DNA of 64,000 nt from Paenibacillus donghaensis (GTDB lineage Bacteria; Bacillota; Bacilli; Paenibacillales; Paenibacillaceae), in contig NZ_CP021780.1 in the NCBI RefSeq assembly GCF_002192415.1, positions 5,642,001 to 5,706,000 on the forward strand, read 5' to 3'. Under the pieces are notes generated by a model, which saw nothing but the letters and a program-made list of their open reading frames with translations, made no database searches and was not told the DNA's origin. This document shows, in pieces, positions 18,398 to 27,214 of the stretch (position 1 is the stretch's first letter; every line of letters starts with the position of its first letter). The position numbers were made by a program, and so were the translations under genes.

Positions 18398-19375
18398 ATG
18401 GCCAATATTAAAGAAATTGCCCGGATCGCCGGTGTATCGGTTACAACCGTATCACGCGTGCTCAACAATCACCCTTACGTCAGCCCGGATAAACGGGCCG
18501 CCGTTCTGCAAACCATTGAGCAGTTAAACTATAGCCGCAATATGAATGCCGTCCATCTCATCACAGGCCGCACTCGGGTGGTTGCGGTTGTGCTGCCTTT
18601 TATTAACTTATTTTATTTCTCGCTTATTATGGAAGGCCTGGCTCATGAAGCACTGCTGGCGCAATACCGGCTGGTGCTCTGCCAGACCAATTACGAGCCG
18701 GAAGAGGAGCTTCATGTGCTGGAGATGCTGCGCAACAAGGAAATCGACGGCGTGGTTATCGTGTCCTCCGCGCTGAAGCCGGAAGTTATTGAAGAGTTTA
18801 CAGGTTACGGTCCCATACTCACTTGCCAGGACAATGGCCCGCGGCAGTTCTCTTCGGTATATGTGGAGCATTATGCGGCATTCCGCGAGGGGCTGGATTA
18901 TCTGGCGGCCAAGGGACATACGGCCATCGGCTATTGCGAGGGCAGGCAGCAGGGCAGCAGCAGCCTGATCCGGCAAACGGCCTACCGTGACTTCCTCCAA
19001 GTGCAAGGCTGGCCGGTCCATGAGGAGTGGATCTCCTTCGGCTGCCGGACCGAAGAAGACGGCGCCGCCGAGCTGCACCGCCTGCTGGCGCTGAACAGCC
19101 GGCCCAGCGCCTTGCTGATCGCCGGGGATCATGTCGCAGCCGGACTGATGCTGGAAGCCCGGAAGCTGCGGCTGCGCATCCCCGAGGACTTGGCGGTAAT
19201 CGGCTTCGACAACCAGCCGATCGGACGGCTGCTGGGTCTGACGACGATTGATAACCAGCTGTATGAGATGGGGGCTACCGCTTTTCGCCTCTTGCTGCGT
19301 CAGATTCAAGGCGAAGAAACGGAACCGGTGCATCACAAGCTGGAGTACCGGTTAATCGAACGTTCCAGCGTGTAG
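18398..19375 (+). CDS. LacI-family transcriptional regulator
   Basis: A 325-residue repressor-type protein. The N-terminal LacI helix-turn-helix is canonical (NIKEIARIAGVSVTTVSRVL), with hinge residues around 45-58, followed by a periplasmic-binding-protein-like ligand domain to the C-terminus (IGFDNQPIGRLLGLTTIDNQ near 270). GGGAGG lies about 11 nt upstream. It has its own terminator. Its ligand and target are unclear: it stands between gerE and a decayed amino-sugar locus. The sugar transporter set lies on the other strand with its own YesMN control. Confidence 0.9.
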   Translation: MANIKEIARIAGVSVTTVSRVLNNHPYVSPDKRAAVLQTIEQLNYSRNMNAVHLITGRTRVVAVVLPFINLFYFSLIMEGLAHEALLAQYRLVLCQTNYEPEEELHVLEMLRNKEIDGVVIVSSALKPEVIEEFTGYGPILTCQDNGPRQFSSVYVEHYAAFREGLDYLAAKGHTAIGYCEGRQQGSSSLIRQTAYRDFLQVQGWPVHEEWISFGCRTEEDGAAELHRLLALNSRPSALLIAGDHVAAGLMLEARKLRLRIPEDLAVIGFDNQPIGRLLGLTTIDNQLYEMGATAFRLLLRQIQGEETEPVHHKLEYRLIERSSV

Positions 19376-19425
19376 CCGGGCATCCATTGTCTAAACAACT
19401 CCGTTTTAATGTAACTATTAGAATG

Positions 19426-19457
19426 ATCCCCCTTGCATTCAGGCGGGATTTATTTTA
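19426..19457 (+). terminator. Terminator of the LacI-family gene
   Basis: ATCCC pairs with GGGAT across a loop with further C/G pairing, followed by TTATTTTAT. Confidence 0.5.
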
Positions 19458-19536
19458 TGCTGATTATGAAAATAATTTTCTAATTATTGATAATAAATAT
19501 AAAAAAAATTACCAAATTTAAAAAAGGAGCAGTCTC

Positions 19537-19921
19537 ATGTCAACACCATTACCCATTCTTCATGTACTTGAGCATGAACAGGCTAAGCTGTCCCAACTGG
19601 AACGCAAGCTGGCCGAACGCATATTAGCCTCACCCGGAGAAATTGTGCATATGGGCATCACAGAGCTGGCGGAGCAGTGCGGGATTAGTACGGCAACGAT
19701 CACTCGCTTCTGCAAGGTGCTGCATTCCGCGGCTTCCCTGATTTCAAGCTGAAGCTGGCCGCGGAAAATGCCCATAGCGATGCTGCGCCCCAGGACGGAA
19801 GCTCGTCCTACCAGGATATCGTGGCCGGTAATCCGCTCTCGGTGATAGTAGAGGCTATGCAGGCGAACCATCTGGCTTCCATCCGCGACACGACCTCGCT
19901 CCTGGATCTCGAGGCAATGCA
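19537..19921 (+). pseudogene. Frameshifted, truncated MurR/RpiR-family regulator
   Basis: The first 60 or so codons encode an RpiR-type helix-turn-helix (ITELAEQCGISTATITRFCK). At about 19727 the frame shifts: the expected family continuation FRGFPDFKLKLAAEN is found only in the next frame, most simply through loss of one T in CATTTCC. The second frame continues for some 60 codons to LLDLEAMQQ and then abuts nagB sequence at about 19922 in a different frame. The sugar-phosphate-binding SIS domain is missing. In related genomes such regulators sit beside nagA and nagB, so this is the remnant of a GlcNAc-use locus. Confidence 0.8.
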
Positions 19922-20332
19922 GCAGATCTGGCTGCAGAATGTCTGGCCTATGACCGGATGCTGGAAGAGAATGGTCCCGTAGACCTGCAGATTCTGGGCA
20001 TTGGCAGCAACGGCCACATCGGCTTTAATGAGCCGGATGCCAGCCTCAGCAGCGGCACCCATGTGGTAGATCTGCTGGAGGAGACATTGGAGGCCAATGC
20101 GCGTTTTTTTGACAAGGTGGAGGATGTTCCCCGGCAGGCTGTGACGATGGGCATCGGCGGCATTCTGAAGGCGCGGCAGATTCTGCTGCTGGTTCGGGGT
20201 GAAGAGAAGGCAGAGGCGGTCCGCAATGCCGTGGAAGGTCCGATTACAACACAATGTCCGGCCTCACTGCTGCTGAGCCATCCGAACGTTATTGTGCTGG
20301 TCGATGAAGGAGCAGGCAAATGGCTGAAATAA
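19922..20332 (+). pseudogene. nagB: NagB fragment, C-terminal half only
   Basis: Coding sequence beginning ADLAAECLAYDR and including ILGIGSNGHIGFNEP matches glucosamine-6-phosphate deaminase from about residue 105 to the end. The first hundred residues, which include part of the active site, are absent. The join to the upstream rpiR remnant is abrupt and out of frame, consistent with a deletion. The stop overlaps the nagA start region by 13 nt, as in an intact nagB-nagA operon. No functional enzyme is expected. Confidence 0.85.
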
Positions 20333-20736
20333 ATACACTTAACCCTGAGCGCACGAACGAAACCGGAGAACTGCTCTTTGGCCGGGTGCTCACCCCCCGC
20401 GGCCTGATTACAGAAGGCGTTGTTGCCGTATCCGATGAACAGATTCACTACGCTGGCGAAGCGGGCTTCTTGCCGGAGCGTTACAGCCATTGGCCGGCAG
20501 GCGATTACGAGACTGATGATCTGCTGATTCCCGGATTCATTGATGTCCATGTTCACGGCGGAGCCGGCCATGACTTCATGTATAGTGATGCCAAGGCGCT
20601 GGATGTAATCACGGCCTTCCATAGCTCACAGGGAACGACAACGATGCTGGCAACCACAATGACAGCGGATAAAGCCGACATTGACCAAGCCTTATGGGTT
20701 CATTTTAATTTAGTTGCGATAACGGTTACTACTTAG
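20320..20736 (+). pseudogene. nagA: Truncated NagA
   Basis: The N-terminal third of N-acetylglucosamine-6-phosphate deacetylase is present, including the metal-binding motif GFIDVHVHGGAGHDF. Homology stops at about DKADIDQAL (20690). The last 13 codons are unrelated and read into a MITE-like element beginning at 20725. The remaining 250 or so residues are absent. An AGGAG lies 7 nt before the ATG. With the damaged rpiR and nagB it marks a dead amino-sugar operon. Confidence 0.85.
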
Positions 20737-21033
20737 GACCCAATAGGATAGGAGCATCAAAGTCTGATCGCCACATAAGTCCAATCCACGGAATTAGTTG
20801 CGAATCTGCATCTAATTAGATGATTTTTTCTGTTTTAGAGCAAATAAGTGCGAACTCGCATCTAATTTCGGATTCTGAGCCTTAAACTATCATTTTACTC
20901 GAAAATAGTTGCAGATTCGCACTTATTTGCCCAATAACAGGAATTCCAGCTGAAATTAAATGCACTTTTGCATCTAATTTCTCTGAAATCTCTAGTGTAG
21001 CATTCTAATCCTCAGAGGGACCTAAGTAGTAAC
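20725..21033. mobile_element. MITE-like element, copy 2
   Basis: About 309 bp flanked by near-perfect inverted 17-mers, GTTACTACTTAGGACCC and GGGACCTAAGTAGTAAC. It contains four short palindromes of the type AAATAAGTGCGAACTCGCATCTAATTT at about 20798-20823, 20843-20870, 20907-20933 and 20955-20981. No ORF is present. It directly follows the truncated nagA, but since nagA does not resume on the other side it is not a simple insertion into an intact gene. Compare copy 1 at 471-776. Confidence 0.6.
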
Positions 21034-21054
21034 GAACAAATAAGTTAGAAACAG

Positions 21055-21090
21055 AAAAGCAGCAGTCCCGATCGGCGGACTGCTGCTTTT
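21055..21090. terminator. Bidirectional terminator
   Basis: AAAAGCAGCAGTCC pairs perfectly with GGACTGCTGCTTTT. It can end transcription from both the nag remnant and the sporulation lipoprotein gene. Confidence 0.8.
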
Positions 21091-21170
21091 GTCGTTCCGT
21101 TGTTAACAAGCATTAGCGCATAACTCTGCCGCACCCAGGAATCCTAGCCCATAATTCATGTGCAGCAAGT

Positions 21171-21911
21171 TTAGCGGTTGTCGCTGCGCATCGGGAAGAT
21201 CCGTTCAACCATGGTACGGAATTCATTCGCGAAGCCTTTGAGCGGATGTCCTGCCCTCGCCTCTTCGCCATAGACATTCATCCGTTCCACGAAATCTGGG
21301 TTTGCTGAAACATACACTGCATTAATCTGCGGGGCATATTTCTTGACCTCTGCAGAGATCTTTTCCTTCATTTTCATCGTAATGGCCTCATCGCTGTTCA
21401 TGTTCATATTCATATTGTTGTTGTCCATGTTGTTGTTCATATTGCCCATATCACGGCTCATGCCGGTCTTTATTCTGCCCATGTCTGTACTCATATCATT
21501 CATGCCTCTGCCCATATCCGCCCCATCCATTGTAGAGCTGCGGCCTTCGTTCATTGCTCGGGTGTTGCTGCCCAAGGCCCCCGGCATATTGCTCTTGGCA
21601 TGAATTCCTCCCGCCGCATCCTCCAGTATCACCGCAACATAGGCGCTTTTGCCCATCAGCATGACATTGGCGCTGCGAACCTCAGCCATGGCGGCTATCC
21701 GGTCGGCGAGATCCCGGCTCATCTCCATCTTGTTCATATCCTTATCTCCACGGGTGGAGTTAATGCCGATCTTCCCATCCCCCGCCCCCCGGACACTGTT
21801 CGGCTGAACCCCTGTCTTCCCTGCGTTCTGGTTGACTCCGCACCCTGTTATGCTTACTGCGCCAAGAAGTAGCGCGGCTGAGACTGTCATACCGATTCTG
21901 GACCGCAACAT
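21171..21911 (-). CDS. YhcN/YlaJ-family sporulation lipoprotein
   Basis: The 246-residue protein has a lipoprotein signal with lipobox VSITGC and then a low-complexity Met/Asn/Gly/Asp stretch (about 110-165). On both sides lie halves of the YhcN/YlaJ domain: LADRIAAMAEVRSANVMLMG near 70 and KKYAPQINAVYVSANPDFVERM near 190. In Bacillus these lipoproteins are found in the spore or forespore membrane and affect germination. The start at 21911 has GGAGG 8 nt upstream. The Met/Asn-rich insertion is unusual and is probably a flexible loop. Confidence 0.85.
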   Translation of the reverse strand: MLRSRIGMTVSAALLLGAVSITGCGVNQNAGKTGVQPNSVRGAGDGKIGINSTRGDKDMNKMEMSRDLADRIAAMAEVRSANVMLMGKSAYVAVILEDAAGGIHAKSNMPGALGSNTRAMNEGRSSTMDGADMGRGMNDMSTDMGRIKTGMSRDMGNMNNNMDNNNMNMNMNSDEAITMKMKEKISAEVKKYAPQINAVYVSANPDFVERMNVYGEEARAGHPLKGFANEFRTMVERIFPMRSDNR

Positions 21912-22117
21912 GAAATCATCCTCCATCTCTATAATTGTAATATGTGCAGTGTACAATCGTTAGGATGGCCTGACGGGAAGCAAACTATGCTGAAAGGATT
22001 TGGCAGAGCATTTCTTTTGGCGTCACCACCGGGCGTCCATTCGCGTATCTTATAAACAGCAGCAGATGGATTACGACCATTGTCCGTTTATGTGGCTATC
22101 GGTCAGGAGGGGTAATC

Positions 22118-23185
22118 ATGAAGGTTCTATTTACGTTCTACCTGCCCAGCGGAGGGGTGGAAACCTTGAACAAGCTGCGGTGCGAAAGTCTGCAGCGTAG
22201 TGGTATCGAAAGTCATGTGCTGTATCTTGCAGATACAGCCAGCCGTAACATGACAACGGTCCCCGTATTTATCCGCTCCCGGGATGATGAGCTTACGGAA
22301 TTGCTGCACACCCAGCATTATGACGCGATTGTTGTTACCTCAGATTTTCTGCTGACGGAAAGACTGCGGCGGCTTGGATATAACGGAATCATCATTTATG
22401 AAGCACAAGGGCTTGGAACCCGTTCCGATGCCGAGCGGCTGGTCTTAGAAGCCCTGCCTTTCCTTCACTCTTATTGCAATGCTGTCCTGATTCCGCCTAC
22501 CGATCATTTGCTGGAGCTGTTCCTGCGTGCGTCCCCCTGGCTGAACCGTTATGTCATTCCCAATATCGTGGATGTTGAGACCTTCCAGCCCGTTCAGGTT
22601 GAAACTCCCCCTGATCCGGTCATTGCCTGGATAGGGAGGCTGGAGGTCAATAAAAACTGGCGGGAATACCTGCAGGTCGTCAAGCTTCTGCGCTGCAGCA
22701 AACCGGATTTGCACCTGTGGATGTTTCATGATCCACTTCTGGCTGCAGAAGGGCAAACTCTTGAATTTGAATATGAGCTGGAGGCTTCCGGCCTTGCCGA
22801 CCGCCTAAATGTGTTCACCAATATTCCCAATGCCCTGATGCCTGGCTTTTATTCTTCCATTGCCGCCTCGGGCGGATTCCTGCTGTCGACCTCCATTACC
22901 GAGGGGTTCGGTTATGCGGTAGCGGAAGCGGTCTGCTGCACTTGTCCGGTACTCAGCACCGATTCCGACGGCGTCCGCTCCTTTATTGTGCATGATGTAT
23001 CCGGGAAGTTCTATCCACTTGGCAATCCCGAAGCTGCCGTGCAGCAAGCGCTGGAGCTGATGGATAACATGCCGCTGCGCAATCTGATCTGCCAGCAAGG
23101 GAGGGCGCTCATGGTGTCCCGCTTTGGTTCGGAACAGTATGCCCAATCCTTCCGGGCGATGATGAACTCTTTTTCGATCTTCTAA
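22118..23185 (+). CDS. GT4-type glycosyltransferase
   Basis: A 355-residue GT-B fold retaining glycosyltransferase. The N-terminal acceptor lobe begins MKVLFTFYLPSGGVETLNK; the C-terminal donor lobe carries the typical EX7E-like element SITEGFGYAVAEAVCCTCPV at about 268-287. AGGAGG lies 7 nt before the start. It is the only plus-strand gene of the glycosylation cluster and ends in its own terminator, which it may share convergently with the minus-strand train. No membrane segment is visible; it should act in the cytoplasm, in the mother cell if this is a spore gene. Confidence 0.85.
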   Translation: MKVLFTFYLPSGGVETLNKLRCESLQRSGIESHVLYLADTASRNMTTVPVFIRSRDDELTELLHTQHYDAIVVTSDFLLTERLRRLGYNGIIIYEAQGLGTRSDAERLVLEALPFLHSYCNAVLIPPTDHLLELFLRASPWLNRYVIPNIVDVETFQPVQVETPPDPVIAWIGRLEVNKNWREYLQVVKLLRCSKPDLHLWMFHDPLLAAEGQTLEFEYELEASGLADRLNVFTNIPNALMPGFYSSIAASGGFLLSTSITEGFGYAVAEAVCCTCPVLSTDSDGVRSFIVHDVSGKFYPLGNPEAAVQQALELMDNMPLRNLICQQGRALMVSRFGSEQYAQSFRAMMNSFSIF

Positions 23186-23213
23186 GGGCGTGAAACCTTA
23201 CATTCTTATATTT
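23186..23213. repeat. Short copy of the 18200-type repeat end
   Basis: GGGCGTGAAACCTTACATTCTTATATT resembles the GGCGTGGAACATATAAATTCTTATATT end of the repeat at 18200-18346. Confidence 0.4.
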
Positions 23214-23217
23214 GCGC

Positions 23218-23256
23218 AAAAACGCTCAGGCCACGTAAGGTGGAATGAGCGTTTTT
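23218..23256. terminator. Terminator after the GT4 gene
   Basis: AAAAACGCTCA pairs perfectly with TGAGCGTTTTT, giving T-runs on both strands. It serves the plus-strand GT4 gene and possibly the converging cluster. Confidence 0.8.
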
Positions 23257-23313
23257 GTAGTATGCCATCTGTATCATCTGCAGGGGTACGCAGCTCATAA
23301 CGCACATCGGCCA

Positions 23314-23667
23314 TCAACGACTGCAGACGGAGTCGGCATATTCTGCCGGAGGGACAATCAGACGAATGTGCACCTCAGGATGGGCCTCCTTCACCAGATT
23401 AAGCTGCTGCTTCAGCAGATAATTCTGCTCCCGGTGCCCGGTGAATCCCCCCTCCGGCTTCCGCAGAATGGCCGAGATCACAGGCCCTTGGCCTTCCGGA
23501 TCACGGATGTTCTGATTGCGAAACTCCTCGCCTACGCCGATAGGCACGATCTTGCCTTTGATTCCATGGTTAAGCCGGATGATCTCCTGCTGCCAGCGTG
23601 ACAGCACAAGCAGATTGCGTGTGAATCCCTTTGCCTTCATCGCTGGCCTGCTGGGATACAGCTGCAC
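23314..23667 (-). pseudogene. Glycosyltransferase fragment
   Basis: A stretch of about 117 codons in frame with no clear start. FTRNLLVLSRWQQEIIRLNH and KGKIVPIGVGEEF have the look of the middle of a GT4 enzyme, where the donor lobe begins. No full N-terminal lobe or EX7E motif is present. It begins right after the stop of the GT2 gene with no ribosome binding site and ends before the terminator at 23218. I read it as the eroded end of a glycosyltransferase gene of this cluster. A small genuine protein cannot be excluded. Confidence 0.4.
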
Positions 23668-23671
23668 TGCG

Positions 23672-24388
23672 CTATCCGCCCATAGAGGAGATTAGTCCAT
23701 GAAGCATGCCACTGTAGCGTGTACGGATTGCAGCCGATTCCGCCATAATTTCGTCATAATGCTTAAGGGTCCCCATCCCCTCATGAGTGCGGTAAGCGGT
23801 AAGCGACTGATTCAGCATCACCGGTGCATAGCCGTTCAGAACCGCCCGGAACCACAGGTCATAATCATGGGTGTACGGCAGCGATTCATCAAATAGCCCG
23901 ATGGCCCCAAACACCTCTCTTTTGAACATCACCGTACAGCCATTAATGGGATTGCCTTGCAGAAAACAGCGCAGATAATCCAGCTGGCTGGCAAAAACAG
24001 GTGAAGCATTCAACTGCACAAGCTGCGACAGCCCGTTGATAGTGTTGAAATTGGTATAAGAGATCAACAACCGATTCTCCTCCATAAACGAAACCTGATT
24101 GTTGATTTTGTCACGGTAGAACAAATCATCGGAGCTGAGCCAGACGATATAATCGCCGGTGGAGTACCGAATGCCATAGTTCAGGGCTGAGGCAGTTCCG
24201 CCGTTGCTTTTGCCCAGATAATGAATCCGCGGCAGGTAGGGCGTAATCCGGTCTGTGTGGACTGTGGAACCATCATCGACAACGATGATCTCATAAGGCT
24301 TCCAAGATTGGGAGAACGCACTCTGCAGCGCCTTTTCAATATAGGGACAATTGTAAAAAGGAATGACGACTGTCACTTTCGGGTTCAT
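23672..24388 (-). CDS. GT2-family glycosyltransferase
   Basis: A 238-residue GT-A enzyme: VTVVIPFYNCPYIEKALQSA opens the nucleotide-binding fold, EIIVVDDGST follows, and WLSSDDLFY gives the DXD-like metal site near residue 95; YTHDYDLWFRAV resembles the acceptor-side ED motif region. It is cytoplasmic with no membrane segment. AAGGAGA lies 6 nt upstream, and its start overlaps the stop of the upstream SDR gene as ATGA, so it belongs to the minus-strand cluster operon. The donor sugar is unknown; it could be the deoxyhexosamine made by the neighbours. Confidence 0.88.
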   Translation of the reverse strand: MNPKVTVVIPFYNCPYIEKALQSAFSQSWKPYEIIVVDDGSTVHTDRITPYLPRIHYLGKSNGGTASALNYGIRYSTGDYIVWLSSDDLFYRDKINNQVSFMEENRLLISYTNFNTINGLSQLVQLNASPVFASQLDYLRCFLQGNPINGCTVMFKREVFGAIGLFDESLPYTHDYDLWFRAVLNGYAPVMLNQSLTAYRTHEGMGTLKHYDEIMAESAAIRTRYSGMLHGLISSMGG

Positions 24389-25398
24389 CGTATGTCTCCT
24401 TCCTGTTCGGACCGGCAGTAGTCCAGAATATCCGTAAGCGATTGTTCCAGCGGGATCTGTGGCTTCCAGCCCAGAACGGCAGCATGATCGTCATCAGCTG
24501 CAGCCTCTGCAGCGGCGGCGGGAGGACCGGAGGCAGTAGGCACAGACGGTGCTGCTGCCGCCTCCTGCTCCGCTCCCCACTCTACCGGAACCGGAGCAGT
24601 TGCCTGGCTGAGCAGTTGCCCGACGATCTCTCCCAGCTGCCGCGTCTGCCCGGAGTCGATCCGATAGATCCGGCCTTCTTCTCCCTTGCGGAGAATATAG
24701 TCATAAGCGCGGACCGCATCGCGCACATCCAGGAAATCGCGCTGTACATAGCGGGAAGACACCTTGAACGGCGCAGAAACAGTGGAATCGCCCGCATCCG
24801 GCGATTGTGCAGCCGTTGCCATTTCAGCGTTGACAATATGCCGCGCCAGCAAGGAGCAGAAACCCGTGGATGGCCCGGGGCCAATCAGATTGCACGGCTC
24901 CGCCAGCAGCACGGGCTGCTTGAACAAGGTGCCCCAGGCCAGGGATACCAGCTCTTCTATGGTTTTGCTCAGACTGTAGGGATGGGGAGGACCTTCTTCC
25001 GACCCTGGTTTGAATTTGAGGCGTGAGCCGGCCACCAGCACCCGGCTTCCCGGCACATGCCTCATGGCTTCAAGCAAATACAGGGTAGCCATCACATTGG
25101 TTTCCATGTAGAGCAGAGGTTCCCGCCAGGATTCAGGCACAGAGTTGGTTCCGGCCAGATGCAGCACGGCTTCAGGTACCGTCTCCCCGATCATTCGCGC
25201 CACCGCCTGACGGTCGCTCAGATCACATATATAAGTCTGTACATTGGCAGGAAACAAGGGCGGTGCTCCTCCCTGAGCAGGTGACAGCGGCCTGCGTACA
25301 ACAGCCGTCACTTCAGCGCCTGCTTCCCGGAAATAATCCACTGCATGCCGCCCGGTGAATCCGCCCGCTCCGGTAATCAACAGCCTGCACCCTTTCAT
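24385..25398 (-). CDS. NAD-dependent sugar epimerase/dehydratase (extended SDR)
   Basis: The 337-residue protein has the Rossmann motif TGAGGFTGRH at about 9-18 and PYSLSKTIEEL, containing the YxxxK catalytic pair, near 140. QRDFLDVRDAVRAYDYIL near 215 is typical of GDP-mannose 4,6-dehydratase and 4-keto-reductase type enzymes. An Ala/Ser/Pro-rich stretch at about 275-305 is an unusual insertion near the C-terminus. Both ends overlap neighbours by ATGA. It likely modifies a nucleotide sugar for the cluster; whether as epimerase, dehydratase or reductase cannot be settled by sight. Confidence 0.82.
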   Translation of the reverse strand: MKGCRLLITGAGGFTGRHAVDYFREAGAEVTAVVRRPLSPAQGGAPPLFPANVQTYICDLSDRQAVARMIGETVPEAVLHLAGTNSVPESWREPLLYMETNVMATLYLLEAMRHVPGSRVLVAGSRLKFKPGSEEGPPHPYSLSKTIEELVSLAWGTLFKQPVLLAEPCNLIGPGPSTGFCSLLARHIVNAEMATAAQSPDAGDSTVSAPFKVSSRYVQRDFLDVRDAVRAYDYILRKGEEGRIYRIDSGQTRQLGEIVGQLLSQATAPVPVEWGAEQEAAAAPSVPTASGPPAAAAEAAADDDHAAVLGWKPQIPLEQSLTDILDYCRSEQEGDIR

Positions 25399-26231
25399 CG
25401 GGACAGCTCCGCTGTGCTCATCCAGTCCGCAAGCTCTGCCAGCATTACTGAATAGGCAGGCAGCCGGATGTCCACATCGGCCCTGGTGTTCACAAGTGTA
25501 CGATCCTGCACAGGTCTGTCATCCGGCACAATCCGGGTATCCGTCTTGCCAAAAGCGTCCTGTATAAGCTGCAGCAGCTCATATTTGCTGACCGGGGCCG
25601 GGTGCGCGAGATGGATCAGGCCGCTCAGCGGCGATTCCAGCAGGGAATCGACTACCTTGGCCAGCTCCAGCGTAGTTACTCCGTTCCACATGACCCGGCG
25701 GTAGCCCGGCACGTCACCACTCTGGTTCAGGAACCAGTTCATTAGCCCTATGCCTCCGGCCCGGATCTCGGGGCCGATGATGGAGGTGCGGATCGTCAGG
25801 TGTCCGGGAGCGCGTACCTCGCCGAGACTTTTGGAAACGGCATACACTGAAGTGCCGTCCGGCTTATCTTCCTCCGTATAACCGCCGCGTGTTCCGTCGA
25901 ACACGCAGTCGGTGCTGATGTGAATCAGCCGTGCGCCTGCGGCATCCGCCGCCCGCTGCAGGCGGTGAGGCAGGAAGCCGTTGACATGATAGGCTGCTAT
26001 TTTATCCATTTCCGCGAATTGGTTCAGCACGCCCATGGCATTGATCAGACAATGGGGAGAGACGATATCGACCAGCTTCTCCACTCCGGCAATATCGTCG
26101 GCATCCACGTACAGTCCGCCGAGATCGCTCCTGTCCCGGGTTGTATGGAAGACGTGATGGCCCTGTCGGCGGAAATAATCCGCCAGCAGATGCCCGGCCA
26201 TACCATTGCCGCCAAGAATTAGCAGCTTCAT
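25395..26231 (-). CDS. RmlD-type NDP-4-keto sugar reductase
   Basis: The 278-residue SDR has GGNGMAGH at the N-terminal dinucleotide site, HISTDCVFDGTRGGYTEEDKP near 105, and SVYAVSKSLGE with the YxxxK pair near 130, all as in dTDP-4-dehydrorhamnose reductase. It lacks the C-terminal cupin domain of CapF/WbjC. It follows the CapE-type enzyme with an ATGA overlap, so its substrate is probably the 4-keto product of that enzyme. Reduction without further C3 change would give an L-rhamnosamine-type sugar (established for the WbvB/WbvR pair); this assignment is inference. Confidence 0.8.
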   Translation of the reverse strand: MKLLILGGNGMAGHLLADYFRRQGHHVFHTTRDRSDLGGLYVDADDIAGVEKLVDIVSPHCLINAMGVLNQFAEMDKIAAYHVNGFLPHRLQRAADAAGARLIHISTDCVFDGTRGGYTEEDKPDGTSVYAVSKSLGEVRAPGHLTIRTSIIGPEIRAGGIGLMNWFLNQSGDVPGYRRVMWNGVTTLELAKVVDSLLESPLSGLIHLAHPAPVSKYELLQLIQDAFGKTDTRIVPDDRPVQDRTLVNTRADVDIRLPAYSVMLAELADWMSTAELSR

Positions 26232-27214
26232 TGCAGGAAGCCTCCCCGGATGAGAATATCCTTGATCTCATGCTGGTTCATCAGATTGTCCTCGGAGCTG
26301 AAGCTGTTGAATGATACCTGCGGATAAGAGCTGTAATGGGCCTTCAGCTCCGGCATATCCAGCGTCGGCAGAATCACCAGATATTGCTCGTCATAGACAA
26401 CGGTTGTCAGGCTCTCGAAGTCGCTCATCAGAATCTCATGAATCTTCTCTCCGGGACGGATACCCGCTTCCACAATGCTGACATCCGGCTTGCCGGAGGC
26501 TTCGATCAGCACCTCGGCCAGATCAACAATCCGGCAGGTGGGCATGGTCATCACGAAGATTTCGCCGCCCAGGCTGATCTCGGAGGCTTTGAACAGCAGG
26601 GTAATGGCGTCGCGCAGTGTGAAGAAGAAGCGTGTCATATTCATATCGGTGATGCGTACCTGGCTTTTGTCTTTAATCTGTTTCATGAACAGATGCACCA
26701 CACTGCCGTTAGTTCCCAACACATTGCCGCCGCGTACGGTCACGAAACGGGTGTTCGATCCCAGCAGATTGGCATAGACAAACAGCTTCTCGCCAATAGC
26801 CTTAGTCATTCCGTAGAAATTGGACGGATTAGCAGCCTTGTCTGTAGAGATATAGATTGCCTTCTCCACATTATTGGCCACCGCAGCCTCAATCACATTC
26901 TGTGTGCCAACCACATTGGTCTTCAGCGCTTCATAGGGCTGTTCTTCGCAGACGGGAACATGCTTCAGTGCAGCGAGATGGAAGATGTAATCCACGCCCC
27001 GGCAAGCCGCCACAAGCGCATCCTTGTCACGGATATCGCCGATAATGAAGCTCAAGCGGCCATCCTCAAACTCGCGGCTCATTGCTACCTGAGCCGACTC
27101 GCTGCGGGAGAAGATAATAATTTCCTCGGGATTCTGCGGAAGCAACTGTCTGATAAGCTCATGCCCCCAGGAACCGGTGCCACCGGTGACCATGATCCGT
27201 TTATTATAGAACAT
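26228..27214 (-). CDS. CapE/WbjB-type UDP-GlcNAc 4,6-dehydratase/5-epimerase
   Basis: The 328-residue SDR begins with a typical TGGTGSWG dinucleotide motif. IIGDIRDKDALVAACRGVDY, HLAALKHVPVCEEQPYEALK, YISTDKAANPSNFYGMTKAI and ITDMNMTRFFFT match the polysaccharide-biosynthesis family of CapE, WbjB and FlaA1-like inverting dehydratases. These convert UDP-GlcNAc to a UDP-2-acetamido-2,6-dideoxy-L-hexos-4-ulose, the first step to L-FucNAc or L-QuiNAc. GGAGGG lies 8 nt upstream. It overlaps the 2-epimerase gene upstream by 11 nt and the reductase downstream by ATGA, so the three steps are encoded together. Confidence 0.9.
   Translation of the reverse strand: MFYNKRIMVTGGTGSWGHELIRQLLPQNPEEIIIFSRSESAQVAMSREFEDGRLSFIIGDIRDKDALVAACRGVDYIFHLAALKHVPVCEEQPYEALKTNVVGTQNVIEAAVANNVEKAIYISTDKAANPSNFYGMTKAIGEKLFVYANLLGSNTRFVTVRGGNVLGTNGSVVHLFMKQIKDKSQVRITDMNMTRFFFTLRDAITLLFKASEISLGGEIFVMTMPTCRIVDLAEVLIEASGKPDVSIVEAGIRPGEKIHEILMSDFESLTTVVYDEQYLVILPTLDMPELKAHYSSYPQVSFNSFSSEDNLMNQHEIKDILIRGGFLQ

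Noticed and set aside
23245..23601. A 118-codon plus-strand frame opposite the glycosyltransferase fragment.
   Set aside because: No ribosome binding site and no motif; the minus strand carries the recognisable glycosyltransferase-like sequence.
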